From the NCBI GenBank assembly GCA_041486385.1, contig JBGPLJ010000201.1:1-6857 (forward strand): DNA of 6,857 nucleotides, read 5' to 3'. The notes below the pieces were generated by a model. That model was not told where the DNA came from. It ran no database searches and saw nothing but the letters and a program-made list of their open reading frames with translations. Every line of letters begins with the position of its first letter. Positions within the stretch are counted from its first letter, which is position 1. Position numbers and translations under genes: made by a program. Below are positions 1-6,157 of the stretch, one piece after another. The stretch comes from JBGPLJ01 sp041486385 (GTDB lineage Bacteria > Pseudomonadota > Gammaproteobacteria > Steroidobacterales > Steroidobacteraceae).

Positions 1-34
1 GCCTGCAGTACGCTCGCCGCGGCCAGCAACTCGA

Positions 35-865
35 TCAATGACTGCAGAGCTGTGTGTTGCCCGAATCACTGCGCGCGTCGAATGTCCACAGATCGGTTTG
101 CGTACTCGCGAGCTGTCCGGTGTCAGGCGCAGCGCGATAGCGCCATGCGAACACGCGCACCCGGTCGCAACCGATGGCACCTGCGCCACGCTCGAGCTGA
201 GCTAGCGTCAATTCGTGCGTCTGATCGGATACGCCGGCTACCGCGGCTGACTTCAGAACGAGATTGTCGACGTTGTTGTAGCTGCTGAAGCGCCAGAGGT
301 ACTCTGCAATCCACTTCAGATCCGTTGCGGCAATGGGTCGCTTGTTGACGTGACCTGCAGCAGTCGTTGCATGGTGCAGGTCAACGCCCTGACGGTCGAG
401 AAAATCGCAGCGATAGACACGCATCTGCTGCGGACCCAGGCTCGATGAGCGTGGCGTTCGTACGAATTCAAAAAAGTGCTCGTTGCTGTCGGTGGCGCTG
501 AGATCACTGTACACCGGCTCTGCGAGTGCGACTGTCTCTGACCAGGCAAGCGCCTGACTCCAGTCTTTCGTGCAGAGCTCAAAGGTTGGATCCTGCGGCG
601 CAACCACTGCTGTGACGTCGCTGTTCTTGATGTGAAAGGTCGTTGTGTAGCTCGAAACCGGCGCGGGCTCGGCATAGAAATCGGCGGGTGTGCGCGAACT
701 GTCCGTGTAAAGCAGCTCGGCAATTTGCAGGTCAGACTGCGGTACCGGACGTGCGTTTTGCGCTTGCGGCAGCGGTTGTGATCCGCCGCCGCATGCACAA
801 AGACTGGCTGCGAACGCCGCAGCCAAAGCACGGCGCGCAGAGAAACCGGAAACGGTAGAAAACAT
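35..865 (-). CDS. Predicted lipoprotein of unknown function
   Basis: This 276-residue protein matches no family I recognise. Its N-terminus looks like a lipoprotein signal peptide: Arg at 11-12, a hydrophobic Ala-rich stretch at 13-24, and a lipobox LCAC with the acylated Cys at 25. Gly at 26-28 follows, and no Asp at +2 argues for inner-membrane retention, so outer-membrane delivery is the inference. A Pro/Gln-rich linker (about 29-45) leads into a mixed domain rich in Trp, Tyr and Thr. The mature part has four further Cys (98, 153, 233, 274), enough for two disulfides in the periplasm. No membrane segment follows the signal and no catalytic motif is evident. The gene lies 129 bp downstream of ssrA on the same strand. 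The start is the first ATG that includes the signal peptide; an AGGT lies upstream at a long spacing. The reading frame is convincing, the function is open. Confidence 0.8.
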   Translation of the reverse strand: MFSTVSGFSARRALAAAFAASLCACGGGSQPLPQAQNARPVPQSDLQIAELLYTDSSRTPADFYAEPAPVSSYTTTFHIKNSDVTAVVAPQDPTFELCTKDWSQALAWSETVALAEPVYSDLSATDSNEHFFEFVRTPRSSSLGPQQMRVYRCDFLDRQGVDLHHATTAAGHVNKRPIAATDLKWIAEYLWRFSSYNNVDNLVLKSAAVAGVSDQTHELTLAQLERGAGAIGCDRVRVFAWRYRAAPDTGQLASTQTDLWTFDARSDSGNTQLCSH

Positions 866-963
866 GCCACGCGACCTGCATCGGCGCGCCGTCTGTGGCG
901 CGTCGCCTGACCTTCAGTGGCCGGGATATCGTCGTGGAGGCGCGAAGCTTTAGCGCAGGAGCA

Positions 964-989
964 CACCTCCAACCCGAAAGTTGGAGGTG
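964..989 (-). terminator. Hairpin downstream of ssrA, possible terminator
   Basis: On the minus strand a perfect 10-bp stem (CACCTCCAAC pairing with GTTGGAGGTG) encloses a 6-base loop. It begins 5 bases after the tmRNA CCA end. The position suits an ssrA terminator or a 3'-processing signal. The bases after the stem are TGCTCCTGCG, with no U-tract, so classical intrinsic termination is doubtful. Some transcription may continue into the lipoprotein gene. Confidence 0.45.
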
Positions 990-994
990 GTAGA

Positions 995-1349
995 TGGTGG
1001 AGGCGGGGGGAATCGAACCCCCGTCCGCAAGCACTACGCTTCCCGATACTACGTGCGTATCCACACCTATTGTTCTCACCTCTGGCTACCCGATGGGCGG
1101 GGAAAACCAGCGGCCAGCCGAGTAACGTTTAGCTGTCCGGAACCTCGAGCACGACCGGACCGCGAGCTTATGAGCGCGTCCCCTGATTTGGATGCATAAG
1201 CACATGCCAGTCAGAGGTTAGCCGGGATTAAGCGGCTAAGGCGTAGTTGTCGTCGTTGGCAACTAAAGTTTGCAGCATGTTTTACGAGATGTACTGCACC
1301 TCGGCACGCACTTGAAGTTTCGCAACCCACGTCGAATCCGGTCGCCCCC
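995..1349 (-). ncRNA. ssrA: Transfer-messenger RNA (tmRNA, ssrA)
   Basis: One-piece tmRNA of about 355 nt that, with SmpB, rescues stalled ribosomes and tags the unfinished protein for proteolysis. On the minus strand the 5' end reads GGGGGCGACCGGATTCGACG, typical of bacterial tmRNAs. The 3' end forms a T-arm with a GGGGG/CCCCC stem around TTCGATT, then CGCCTCC, A and an encoded CCA. The acceptor stem pairs over 7 bp with G3-U70, the alanine identity pair used by AlaRS. The tag frame (1228-1260) encodes ANDDNYALAA then TAA, and a TTTAGTT run just before the resume codon matches the conserved UAGU-type element. The GC-rich stretch after the tag has the size expected for the pseudoknots, which I did not fold base by base. 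The gene lies 52 bp downstream of smpB. The ends were set from the acceptor pairing. Confidence 0.97.
1228..1260 (-). other. tmRNA proteolysis-tag reading frame
   Basis: The internal mRNA-like frame of ssrA reads from resume codon GCC through Ala-Asn-Asp-Asp-Asn-Tyr-Ala-Leu-Ala-Ala to TAA. The C-terminal ALAA is the degron recognised by ClpXP in characterised bacteria. The tag differs from the E. coli one by Asp for Glu at position 4, as in pseudomonads. It is translated only in trans-translation, so it should not be counted as an independent gene. Confidence 0.95.
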
Positions 1350-1355
1350 AAATGC

Positions 1356-1361
1356 AAGATA
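1356..1361 (-). promoter_or_regulatory. Possible -10 element for ssrA
   Basis: On the minus strand TATCTT lies at -12 to -7 relative to the first base of mature tmRNA (1349), the spacing expected for a sigma-70 -10 box. No good -35 hexamer is seen 16-18 bases further upstream, so ssrA may also be made by read-through from smpB with 5' processing. Tentative. Confidence 0.3.
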
Positions 1362-1401
1362 TGGATGGTACCGCAGACCAGCGCCTCAATGGGGATCGCG
1401 T

Positions 1402-1869
1402 TCAGCGATTGCGCAACAGTCGTGCTTTGTCGCGCTGCCAGTCGCGGTCCTTCTCGGTGGCACGCTTGTCGTGCTGTTTCTTGCCGCGTGCGAGCCCGAT
1501 CTCGAGCTTGACGCGTCCCGCCTTCCAGTAGAGCTTCAACGGAATCAGCGTATAGCCGCGCCGCTCGACCGATCCGGCGAGATGATCAATCTGATGTCGA
1601 TGCAGAAGAAGCTTGCGGGTGCGCGCCGGATCGGTGTTCACGTGGGTCGACGCCGAGGTCAGAGGCGAAAAATGCGCCCCGAGCAGCCAGGCCTCGTTGG
1701 CACGCAGGATTACGTAGCTCTCGCTGAGCTGAGCGCGCCCGGCACGCAGGCTCTTGACCTCCCAGCCGAGCAGCGCGAGACCCGCTTCCTCGCGATCCTC
1801 GATGAAATAGTCGTGGGTGGCCCTACGGTTGACTGCGATCGCGGCGGGTTGTGTTTCTTTCTCTGCCAT
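1402..1869 (-). CDS. smpB: SsrA-binding protein SmpB
   Basis: SmpB binds the tRNA-like domain of tmRNA and carries it into the A site of stalled ribosomes. The 155 residues match the family's usual length of about 155-160. Family blocks appear in order: NRRATHDYFI (14-23), GLALLGWEVKSLRAGRAQL (30-48), the HVNTDPARTRKLLLH segment (76-90), YTLIPLKLYWKAGRVKLEIG (106-125) and GKKQHDKR (129-136). The basic tail (about 137-155) is the part that becomes helical in the mRNA channel in the known complex. I chose the ATG giving MAEKETQ; the frame stays open 36 codons further upstream, but that extension has no family similarity and would run into ratA. No clear Shine-Dalgarno precedes the start. The partner RNA ssrA follows 52 bp downstream on the same strand. 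Confidence 0.96.
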   Translation of the reverse strand: MAEKETQPAAIAVNRRATHDYFIEDREEAGLALLGWEVKSLRAGRAQLSESYVILRANEAWLLGAHFSPLTSASTHVNTDPARTRKLLLHRHQIDHLAGSVERRGYTLIPLKLYWKAGRVKLEIGLARGKKQHDKRATEKDRDWQRDKARLLRNR

Positions 1870-1906
1870 GCGGACAATGCTAGCCGGTGCGCGTGCCCAT
1901 AACACC

Positions 1907-2362
1907 ATGACCATCAAGACCGTAGAAAGGAGTCTGTTGCTGCCGTACTCGCCAGCGCAGATGTTTGCACTCGTCAACGATGTGGCGAGCTATCCGAAGT
2001 TCCTGCCGTGGTGTAGCGCCGCTCGCGTGATCGAGAGCGATGCGAGCCATATGCTGGCGGCCATTGAGGTCCGCAAAGGTCCGCTGCATCTGTCTTTCAG
2101 GACGCGCAATTCACTCGAGGCGGACCGGGCAATCCGGATCGAGCTGGTCGACGGCAGCTTTCGCGAGCTGCGCGGCGCCTGGAGCTTCGCCGACATCGCC
2201 GGCAAGGGAGTGCGAGCCGGGCTGCGGCTCGAATACGACTTCCATGCGCTCACCAGCCGCTTCCTGCTCGAGCCGATCTTCGAACGCGTATGTCAGTCGA
2301 TCATGACTGCATTCGCGCAACGCGCCCGCGAGATCTACGGACGAGCTCCGCCGGCAATCTGA
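1907..2362 (+). CDS. ratA: RatA / COQ10-type START-domain protein
   Basis: This 151-residue protein is one polyketide cyclase/START-like (SRPBCC, COQ10/RatA) domain. Diagnostic is the N-terminal run ending LLPYSPAQMFALVNDVASYPKFLP (11-34), with the invariant-looking VNDVASYPKFLPWC. Later landmarks are GPLHLSFRTRN (58-68), the WSF block (92-94) and a C-terminal amphipathic helix (about 120-144). In E. coli RatA was reported to block 70S subunit association. The eukaryotic relative Coq10 binds ubiquinone, so a lipid-quinone role is the main alternative. The ATG at 1907 gives the usual family N-terminus; in-frame ATGs at 1868 and 1877 would add residues without similarity. No Shine-Dalgarno is evident. 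It is divergent from smpB, matching the common smpB-ratA neighbourhood. Confidence 0.93.
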   Translation: MTIKTVERSLLLPYSPAQMFALVNDVASYPKFLPWCSAARVIESDASHMLAAIEVRKGPLHLSFRTRNSLEADRAIRIELVDGSFRELRGAWSFADIAGKGVRAGLRLEYDFHALTSRFLLEPIFERVCQSIMTAFAQRAREIYGRAPPAI

Positions 2363-2364
2363 CT

Positions 2365-2769
2365 TCAGGACGCCGGATTGGGTTTGGCTGGTTCGGCCGC
2401 CGGAGGCACGCCGGGCAATGCGGATGGCGCACTCGCGGCCGGCATCTTCAGACGTTCGATCCGCGCTACCTTGTCGCTCTCAAATCGCACCACAACGTGG
2501 CGCGTTTCCTTGTGCCGCGAGTGGCCCTTGACCAGGTAGTAGTAGTAATCCCATCGGTCGGTATCAAAACTGTCGCGCACCATCGGCGTGCCCAGCAGAA
2601 AGCGTACCTGGCTGCGGGTCATACCGGTCTGCACGCGATCGATGTCCTCCGGCTTCAGGAAATTACCCTGCTGGATGTTGATGCGATACACACATCCGCC
2701 GCACGCAATGACTGCGCCAAGCGCCAACGTAATGAGAGCGAAGTGAACTTTGCGAAGCGGAAGCGCCAT
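2365..2769 (-). CDS. bamE: Outer-membrane assembly lipoprotein BamE (OmlA/SmpA)
   Basis: BamE is a small lipoprotein of the BAM complex, which inserts beta-barrel proteins into the outer membrane. The 134 residues begin with a lipoprotein signal (Arg-Lys at 6-7, hydrophobic 9-22). The best lipobox is VIAC with Cys at 23; a second Cys at 26 sits in GGC and matches the lipobox less well. The BamE core follows: YRINIQQGNFL (28-38), then GMTRSQVRFLLGTP (49-62), DTDRWDYYYYLVKG (69-82) and a beta strand with VVVRFESDKVARI (92-104). A Pro/Ala-rich tail (110-134) adds about 25 residues with no recognised role. The ATG at 2769 was chosen because AAGGA lies 11 bases upstream and the signal peptide starts there; the frame is open 32 codons further. 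It is divergent from fur, as in Pseudomonas and Xanthomonas. Confidence 0.95.
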   Translation of the reverse strand: MALPLRKVHFALITLALGAVIACGGCVYRINIQQGNFLKPEDIDRVQTGMTRSQVRFLLGTPMVRDSFDTDRWDYYYYLVKGHSRHKETRHVVVRFESDKVARIERLKMPAASAPSALPGVPPAAEPAKPNPAS

Positions 2770-2838
2770 GTGAGAGTCGATCCTTAATGTTTCTGCGGCC
2801 GATTCTGTGTCGGACTGGTCGCAAAGCCGGGCCAAGAG

Positions 2839-2844
2839 GATAAT
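2839..2844 (+). promoter_or_regulatory. Possible -10 element for fur
   Basis: GATAAT matches the sigma-70 -10 consensus at five of six positions and lies within the bamE/fur divergent region, about 115 bases before the fur start. The hexamer 17 bases upstream (TGGTCG) is a weak -35. No convincing 19-bp Fur box overlaps it, so autoregulation is not shown. Tentative. Confidence 0.22.
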
Positions 2845-2958
2845 CGACCACGCTCTCCCGTCCAAGCCGATCGACTCGAGTCCTGGCTACGGGCGTGACA
2901 TCGCCGCCGGCAGGCAGAGCTTGTGTGGTGATGGACCATCGACATGCGGAGATTTCTC

Positions 2959-3387
2959 GTGGAACAAAATGACCTGCGTCGCGCCGGCTTGAAGGCCACC
3001 GTGCCCCGGATGCGCATTCTCGATATTCTGGCCGGCAGCACGAACCGGCACCTCAATGCTGAGGACATTTACCGCCGCCTGCTTGAGCAGCATGAGGACA
3101 TTGGTCTTGCCACGGTCTACCGCGTGTTGACCCAGTTTGAGTCCGCGGGCCTCGTCACTCGCCATCATTTTGAGGACGGCATGGCCGTTTTCGAATTGAA
3201 CCAGGGCGAGCACCACGATCACATCGTGTGCTTGTATTGCGGCCGCGTCGAAGAGTTCATGGAGGCGAGCATTGAGGAACGGCAGCGCTCGGTCGCCGAA
3301 CGCCTCGGCTTCGAACTCAAGGATCATTCCCTGACCATGTTTGGCCATTGTATCCGGCCAGACTGTCCGCGCCGCCAGCGGCGGTAG
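2959..3387 (+). CDS. fur: Ferric uptake regulator Fur
   Basis: Fur is a dimeric metal-dependent repressor of iron-uptake genes. The 142 residues show the N-terminal winged helix with AGLKATVPRMRILDIL (9-24), the recognition-helix block IGLATVYRVLTQF (48-60), and the metal/dimerisation domain: HHDH at 85-88, CxxC at 91-94, His123, His130, and Cys131 and Cys136 near the end. I chose the GTG at 2959 because GGAG sits 7 bases upstream and the product then starts MEQNDLRRAGLKAT, close to the xanthomonad Fur N-terminus. An in-frame ATG at 2944 would add MRRFL but lacks a good ribosome site. The basic tail CPRRQRR is encoded by a GC-rich inverted repeat. Fur is divergent from bamE and convergent with recN. 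Zur or PerR are less likely, given the high resemblance to proteobacterial Fur. Confidence 0.95.
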   Translation: MEQNDLRRAGLKATVPRMRILDILAGSTNRHLNAEDIYRRLLEQHEDIGLATVYRVLTQFESAGLVTRHHFEDGMAVFELNQGEHHDHIVCLYCGRVEEFMEASIEERQRSVAERLGFELKDHSLTMFGHCIRPDCPRRQRR

Positions 3388-3417
3388 CACATCGCACGGA
3401 AGGCAGGCAGAGCCGCT

Positions 3418-5106
3418 TTAGCCGCTACGGACCGTCTGTGCCGCAAGGCGCAGCATCTCGCGCGCATGGTCGCGCGCCCGCGTGGTGATTTCCACGCCGC
3501 CGAGCATGCGTGCGAGCTCCTCAATGCGTTCGGCCGTGCCCAGGGCTGACGCTACCGTACGAGTCAGTTTGCCATCGGTGATCTTGCTGACGCGCAAGTG
3601 GGCGTGGCCCTGGGACGCGACCTGCGGAAGGTGAGTGACGCAGAGCACCTGAACCCGGCGGCCGAGCTCATGCAGCTGGCGTCCGACGATCTCGGCGACG
3701 GCACCGCCGACGCCAGCGTCAATCTCGTCAAACACCATGCACGGGATAGCGACCTTGCTCGCTGCGGCCACTTGAATCGCGAGACTGATACGCGAAAGCT
3801 CACCGCCCGAGGCGACGCGTGACAGTGCTTTGAGCGGTTGCCCGGGATTGGCCGTGACCACAAATTCGATTTCGTCCGCCCCTTCACGGCGCACTGCGGG
3901 CGGTTCGGTCGCGTCGACTTTCACCTCAAAACGGCCGCCGCTCATGCCGAGCGCATGCATCCGGGCGGAGACGGTAGTTGAAAGCGCTCTTGCCGCGCGA
4001 CGTCGAGATTTCGACAGTGCCGCGGCGGCTTCGGTATAGCGCGCCGAGGCCTGTGCCAGTTGCGTCTGCAACTGCCCGAGCTGCGTCTCGCTGCTTTCGA
4101 GCGCCGCGAGTTCGGCGGCCAGCCGATCTCGTGTTGCTGCAACCTCGGCTGGCGTGACCTTGTGTTTGCGGGCCAATTCCTCAACAGACGCGAGGCGTCT
4201 TTCCACCCAGTCCTGCCGCGCAGGATCAACGTCGAGCTCTGCCAACGCGTGCCGCACGATGTCGGCCGCTTCGCGCAGCGAAACGCCAGCTTCTGTGAGC
4301 AGCGCTTCAGCCGGCGCGAGCTGGCCGTCAAGCGTCGAGAGGTTTCTCACCAGCATCTGGCTGCGGCTGACGAGGGCATAGGCACTGCCACTGTCGCTGT
4401 CGTACAGATGATCAAGAACCTGGCTCAAGCCCTCGCCCAGCCGGCCTCGATTGGCGAGCCGCCGCTGTTCGCTCTGCAGCTCTTCGAGTTCGCCGGCTAC
4501 CAGCGCAAGCGCGTCAAGTTCACGCACCTGGTAGCGCAGCAGTTCCAGTTGAGACGCGCGATTGGCGGCCATGGCCTGCAGCGTCTCGGCCCGCTCGGTC
4601 AATTCAGCGACGAGCGCGTAAGCTTCCGCTACCTGGACGACGAGCGCGTCGTGACCCGCATGCGCGTCGAGCACACTGCGCTGGATGGCAGGGCGGCCGA
4701 GCGATTGAAATTCATGTTGCCCGTGGATGTCGACGAGGAGTTCGCCGAGACCACGCAACGCCTGCAGCGATACCGCCTGGCCGTTGACATAGCTGCGGGA
4801 GCGGCCGTCCACAGAAATTGAGCGGCGCAGTACACACTCATCGTCACAGTCGATCGATTGCTCCTTGAGCCATGCGTGCGCGGCGCTTTCATTGCTCACG
4901 TCGAACGTCGCGCTGATCTCGGCGCGTTCCGCGCCATGGCGGACGACGTCACTCGCGGCACGGCCGCCGGTAACGAGCAGCAAAGCATCGACAATTATCG
5001 ACTTACCGGCGCCAGTCTCACCCGTGACCACCGTGAGTCCGTCGCCAAACTCGAGTTCGACGCGATCGATCAACGCGAAATCGCGGATCTGCAGATGGGC
5101 GAGCAC
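3418..5106 (-). CDS. recN: DNA repair ATPase RecN
   Basis: RecN is an SMC-like cytoplasmic ATPase that acts early in double-strand break repair with RecA. The 562 residues are near the usual 550-560. The N-terminal head begins LAHLQIRDFALIDRVELEF and carries Walker A GETGAGKS (29-36). A Q-loop-like segment GQHEFQSL lies near 130-140. A long Ala/Glu/Leu-rich coiled coil (about 160-360) separates the halves. The C-terminal head has the ABC signature SGGELSR (433-439), Walker B MVFDEID (457-463, catalytic Glu461) and the H-loop VTHLPQVASQ with His492. The start is GTG at 5106, because the family begins exactly there; the frame is open 60 codons further into nadK, without similarity. The ribosome site GAGG overlaps the nadK stop, 7 bp upstream, which suggests coupled translation. 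I saw no LexA-type box close to this gene or upstream of nadK. Confidence 0.97.
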   Translation of the reverse strand: MLAHLQIRDFALIDRVELEFGDGLTVVTGETGAGKSIIVDALLLVTGGRAASDVVRHGAERAEISATFDVSNESAAHAWLKEQSIDCDDECVLRRSISVDGRSRSYVNGQAVSLQALRGLGELLVDIHGQHEFQSLGRPAIQRSVLDAHAGHDALVVQVAEAYALVAELTERAETLQAMAANRASQLELLRYQVRELDALALVAGELEELQSEQRRLANRGRLGEGLSQVLDHLYDSDSGSAYALVSRSQMLVRNLSTLDGQLAPAEALLTEAGVSLREAADIVRHALAELDVDPARQDWVERRLASVEELARKHKVTPAEVAATRDRLAAELAALESSETQLGQLQTQLAQASARYTEAAAALSKSRRRAARALSTTVSARMHALGMSGGRFEVKVDATEPPAVRREGADEIEFVVTANPGQPLKALSRVASGGELSRISLAIQVAAASKVAIPCMVFDEIDAGVGGAVAEIVGRQLHELGRRVQVLCVTHLPQVASQGHAHLRVSKITDGKLTRTVASALGTAERIEELARMLGGVEITTRARDHAREMLRLAAQTVRSG

Positions 5107-5117
5107 GGTGGCCTCAG
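5107..5117 (-). promoter_or_regulatory. recN ribosome binding site overlapping nadK stop
   Basis: On the minus strand the nadK terminator codon TGA and the following G form TGAGG, five bases before the recN GTG. This is the only Shine-Dalgarno-like run near that start. It supports GTG at 5106 and suggests that ribosomes ending nadK help initiate recN. Confidence 0.55.
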
Positions 5118-6022
5118 CTCTCGTCGATGCTGCTGGGTGCCTGAAACGCGCCGCGGCCCCAGCGGAGTTTCGACCGCAACAGACGGAAGTAGTCGTATCC
5201 GGGCGGGTGCAGGAGAGTGACGCGAGCGTTCGTCGGGCCGATGGCCAGGAGGTCGCCTGGTTCGAGATCGCCAAGCATCGCACCATCGCAAGTCACTTGG
5301 GCCTTGGTGTCCGGTCGCTCGCACAGCCGCACCTCGATGCGCGCACTGCTCGGCACAACGATGGGGCGGTCGGACAACGTATGCGGGCAGATGGGCACGA
5401 GCACCACGACGTCCAGATTGGGTTCGACGATCGGCCCGCCACAGGACAGGGCGTACGCCGTTGAGCCAGTCGCGGTTGCAACGACCAGTCCATCGCCGCC
5501 ATGGGTATTGACGTAGCGGCCATCGATGGCGGTTTCGAAGTCGAGCATGCGCCCGGTTTCCCACTTCTGCAGCACCACATCATTGAGGGCCTGCATCGAG
5601 TGCGATTTGCCCGATGCCGCGGTGAGCGTGGCGCCGAGAAGCGTCCGGCGATCTTCGACGTAGTCACCGCCCAAAACCTGATCGACACGTTCGATCATTT
5701 CCGCGGGCGTGACATCCGTGAGAAAGCCTAGTCTGCCGCGATTTACTCCAAACAATGGTACGTCGCGACCAGCCAGCAACCGTGCCGCGTACAGCATGGT
5801 GCCGTCACCGCCGATGGCGATGATGAGCTCGGCCTGAGCGGCTACCGCGGACTCCGGCAGTTGCGTGACTCGCGTACCGCGGAAGTCGGGGGCTGCCTCC
5901 TCGGCAACGAGAACGACATAGCGGGAATCCGCAAGGTGGGTCGCAAGCGTAACCATTGCGTCCGCCACTCGGGCATCGCTTGCGCGGCCTATCAGGGCGA
6001 TCGTGCGGATTGTTCTGGCCAT
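5114..6022 (-). CDS. nadK: NAD kinase NadK
   Basis: NadK phosphorylates NAD to NADP using ATP, the only route to NADP(H) in most bacteria. At 302 residues it is close to the E. coli enzyme (292). The signature GGDGT (71-75, with catalytic Asp73) follows AELIIAI, and FGVNRGRLGFLTD (91-103) comes next. The short ND motif at 147-148 (LNDVVLQK) and the Gly-rich GGDGLVVATATGSTAY (175-190) are both present. The run VLVPICPHTLSDRPIVVP (207-224) completes the NAD-binding domain. The ATG at 6022 starts just before the first beta strand and has only a weak GGA upstream. nadK precedes recN by 7 bp on the same strand, the same adjacency as in E. coli, and is divergent from hrcA. No key residue is missing. 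Confidence 0.97.
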   Translation of the reverse strand: MARTIRTIALIGRASDARVADAMVTLATHLADSRYVVLVAEEAAPDFRGTRVTQLPESAVAAQAELIIAIGGDGTMLYAARLLAGRDVPLFGVNRGRLGFLTDVTPAEMIERVDQVLGGDYVEDRRTLLGATLTAASGKSHSMQALNDVVLQKWETGRMLDFETAIDGRYVNTHGGDGLVVATATGSTAYALSCGGPIVEPNLDVVVLVPICPHTLSDRPIVVPSSARIEVRLCERPDTKAQVTCDGAMLGDLEPGDLLAIGPTNARVTLLHPPGYDYFRLLRSKLRWGRGAFQAPSSIDES

Positions 6023-6127
6023 CAGTCCGCGACTTTTAGCACGGCGAAACCATCACGACCAGCGGGACGGCGTGCCAAATGCACCTGAAATGCGTTTCCT
6101 TGCGCTGCAAGCCGATGCGGACGTCGC

Positions 6128-6157
6128 TTGACGTGCTGACAGGGCCGTGGCTAGCTT
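6128..6157 (+). promoter_or_regulatory. Possible hrcA promoter
   Basis: TTGACG (6128-6133) and TAGCTT (6152-6157) are separated by 18 bases, a plausible though imperfect sigma-70 pair 68 bases before the hrcA ATG. The pair does not fit the sigma-32 consensus, because no CCCCAT-type -10 is present. No CIRCE inverted repeat is visible in the surrounding intergenic region. Tentative. Confidence 0.25.

Noticed and set aside
316..972. 218-residue open frame on the minus strand
   Set aside because: It overlaps the lipoprotein gene in another frame, lacks a plausible start context, and its Arg/Ser-rich composition is typical of out-of-frame translation.
964..1000. Repeated GGAGG/GGTGG runs next to the tmRNA 3' end as an integration-site remnant
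   Set aside because: The similarity is only a few purine-rich bases. No copy of the tmRNA 3' end and no integrase gene is present in the window.
1270..1902. 210-residue open frame on the plus strand
   Set aside because: It is antisense to smpB and the 5' part of ssrA, both of which are certain.
1870..1977. 36-codon N-terminal extension of smpB
   Set aside because: It has no family similarity, overlaps the ratA coding start, and the shorter form has the normal SmpB length.
3372..3384. Inverted repeat CCGCC-AGC-GGCGG as a fur terminator
   Set aside because: It lies within the Fur C-terminal codons, has only a 5-bp stem and no U-tract, and repeated Arg codons explain it.
4060..4821. 253-residue open frame on the plus strand inside recN
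   Set aside because: It is antisense to the conserved RecN coiled-coil region. The GC-rich codon pattern of recN produces long antisense frames, and the translation resembles no known protein.
5107..5286. 60-codon N-terminal extension of recN
   Set aside because: It lies within the nadK coding sequence in another frame; RecN proteins start at the LAHLQIRDFAL segment.
6036..6042. TTAGCAC as half of a CIRCE operator
   Set aside because: No GAGTGCTAA-like right arm follows at the required spacing.
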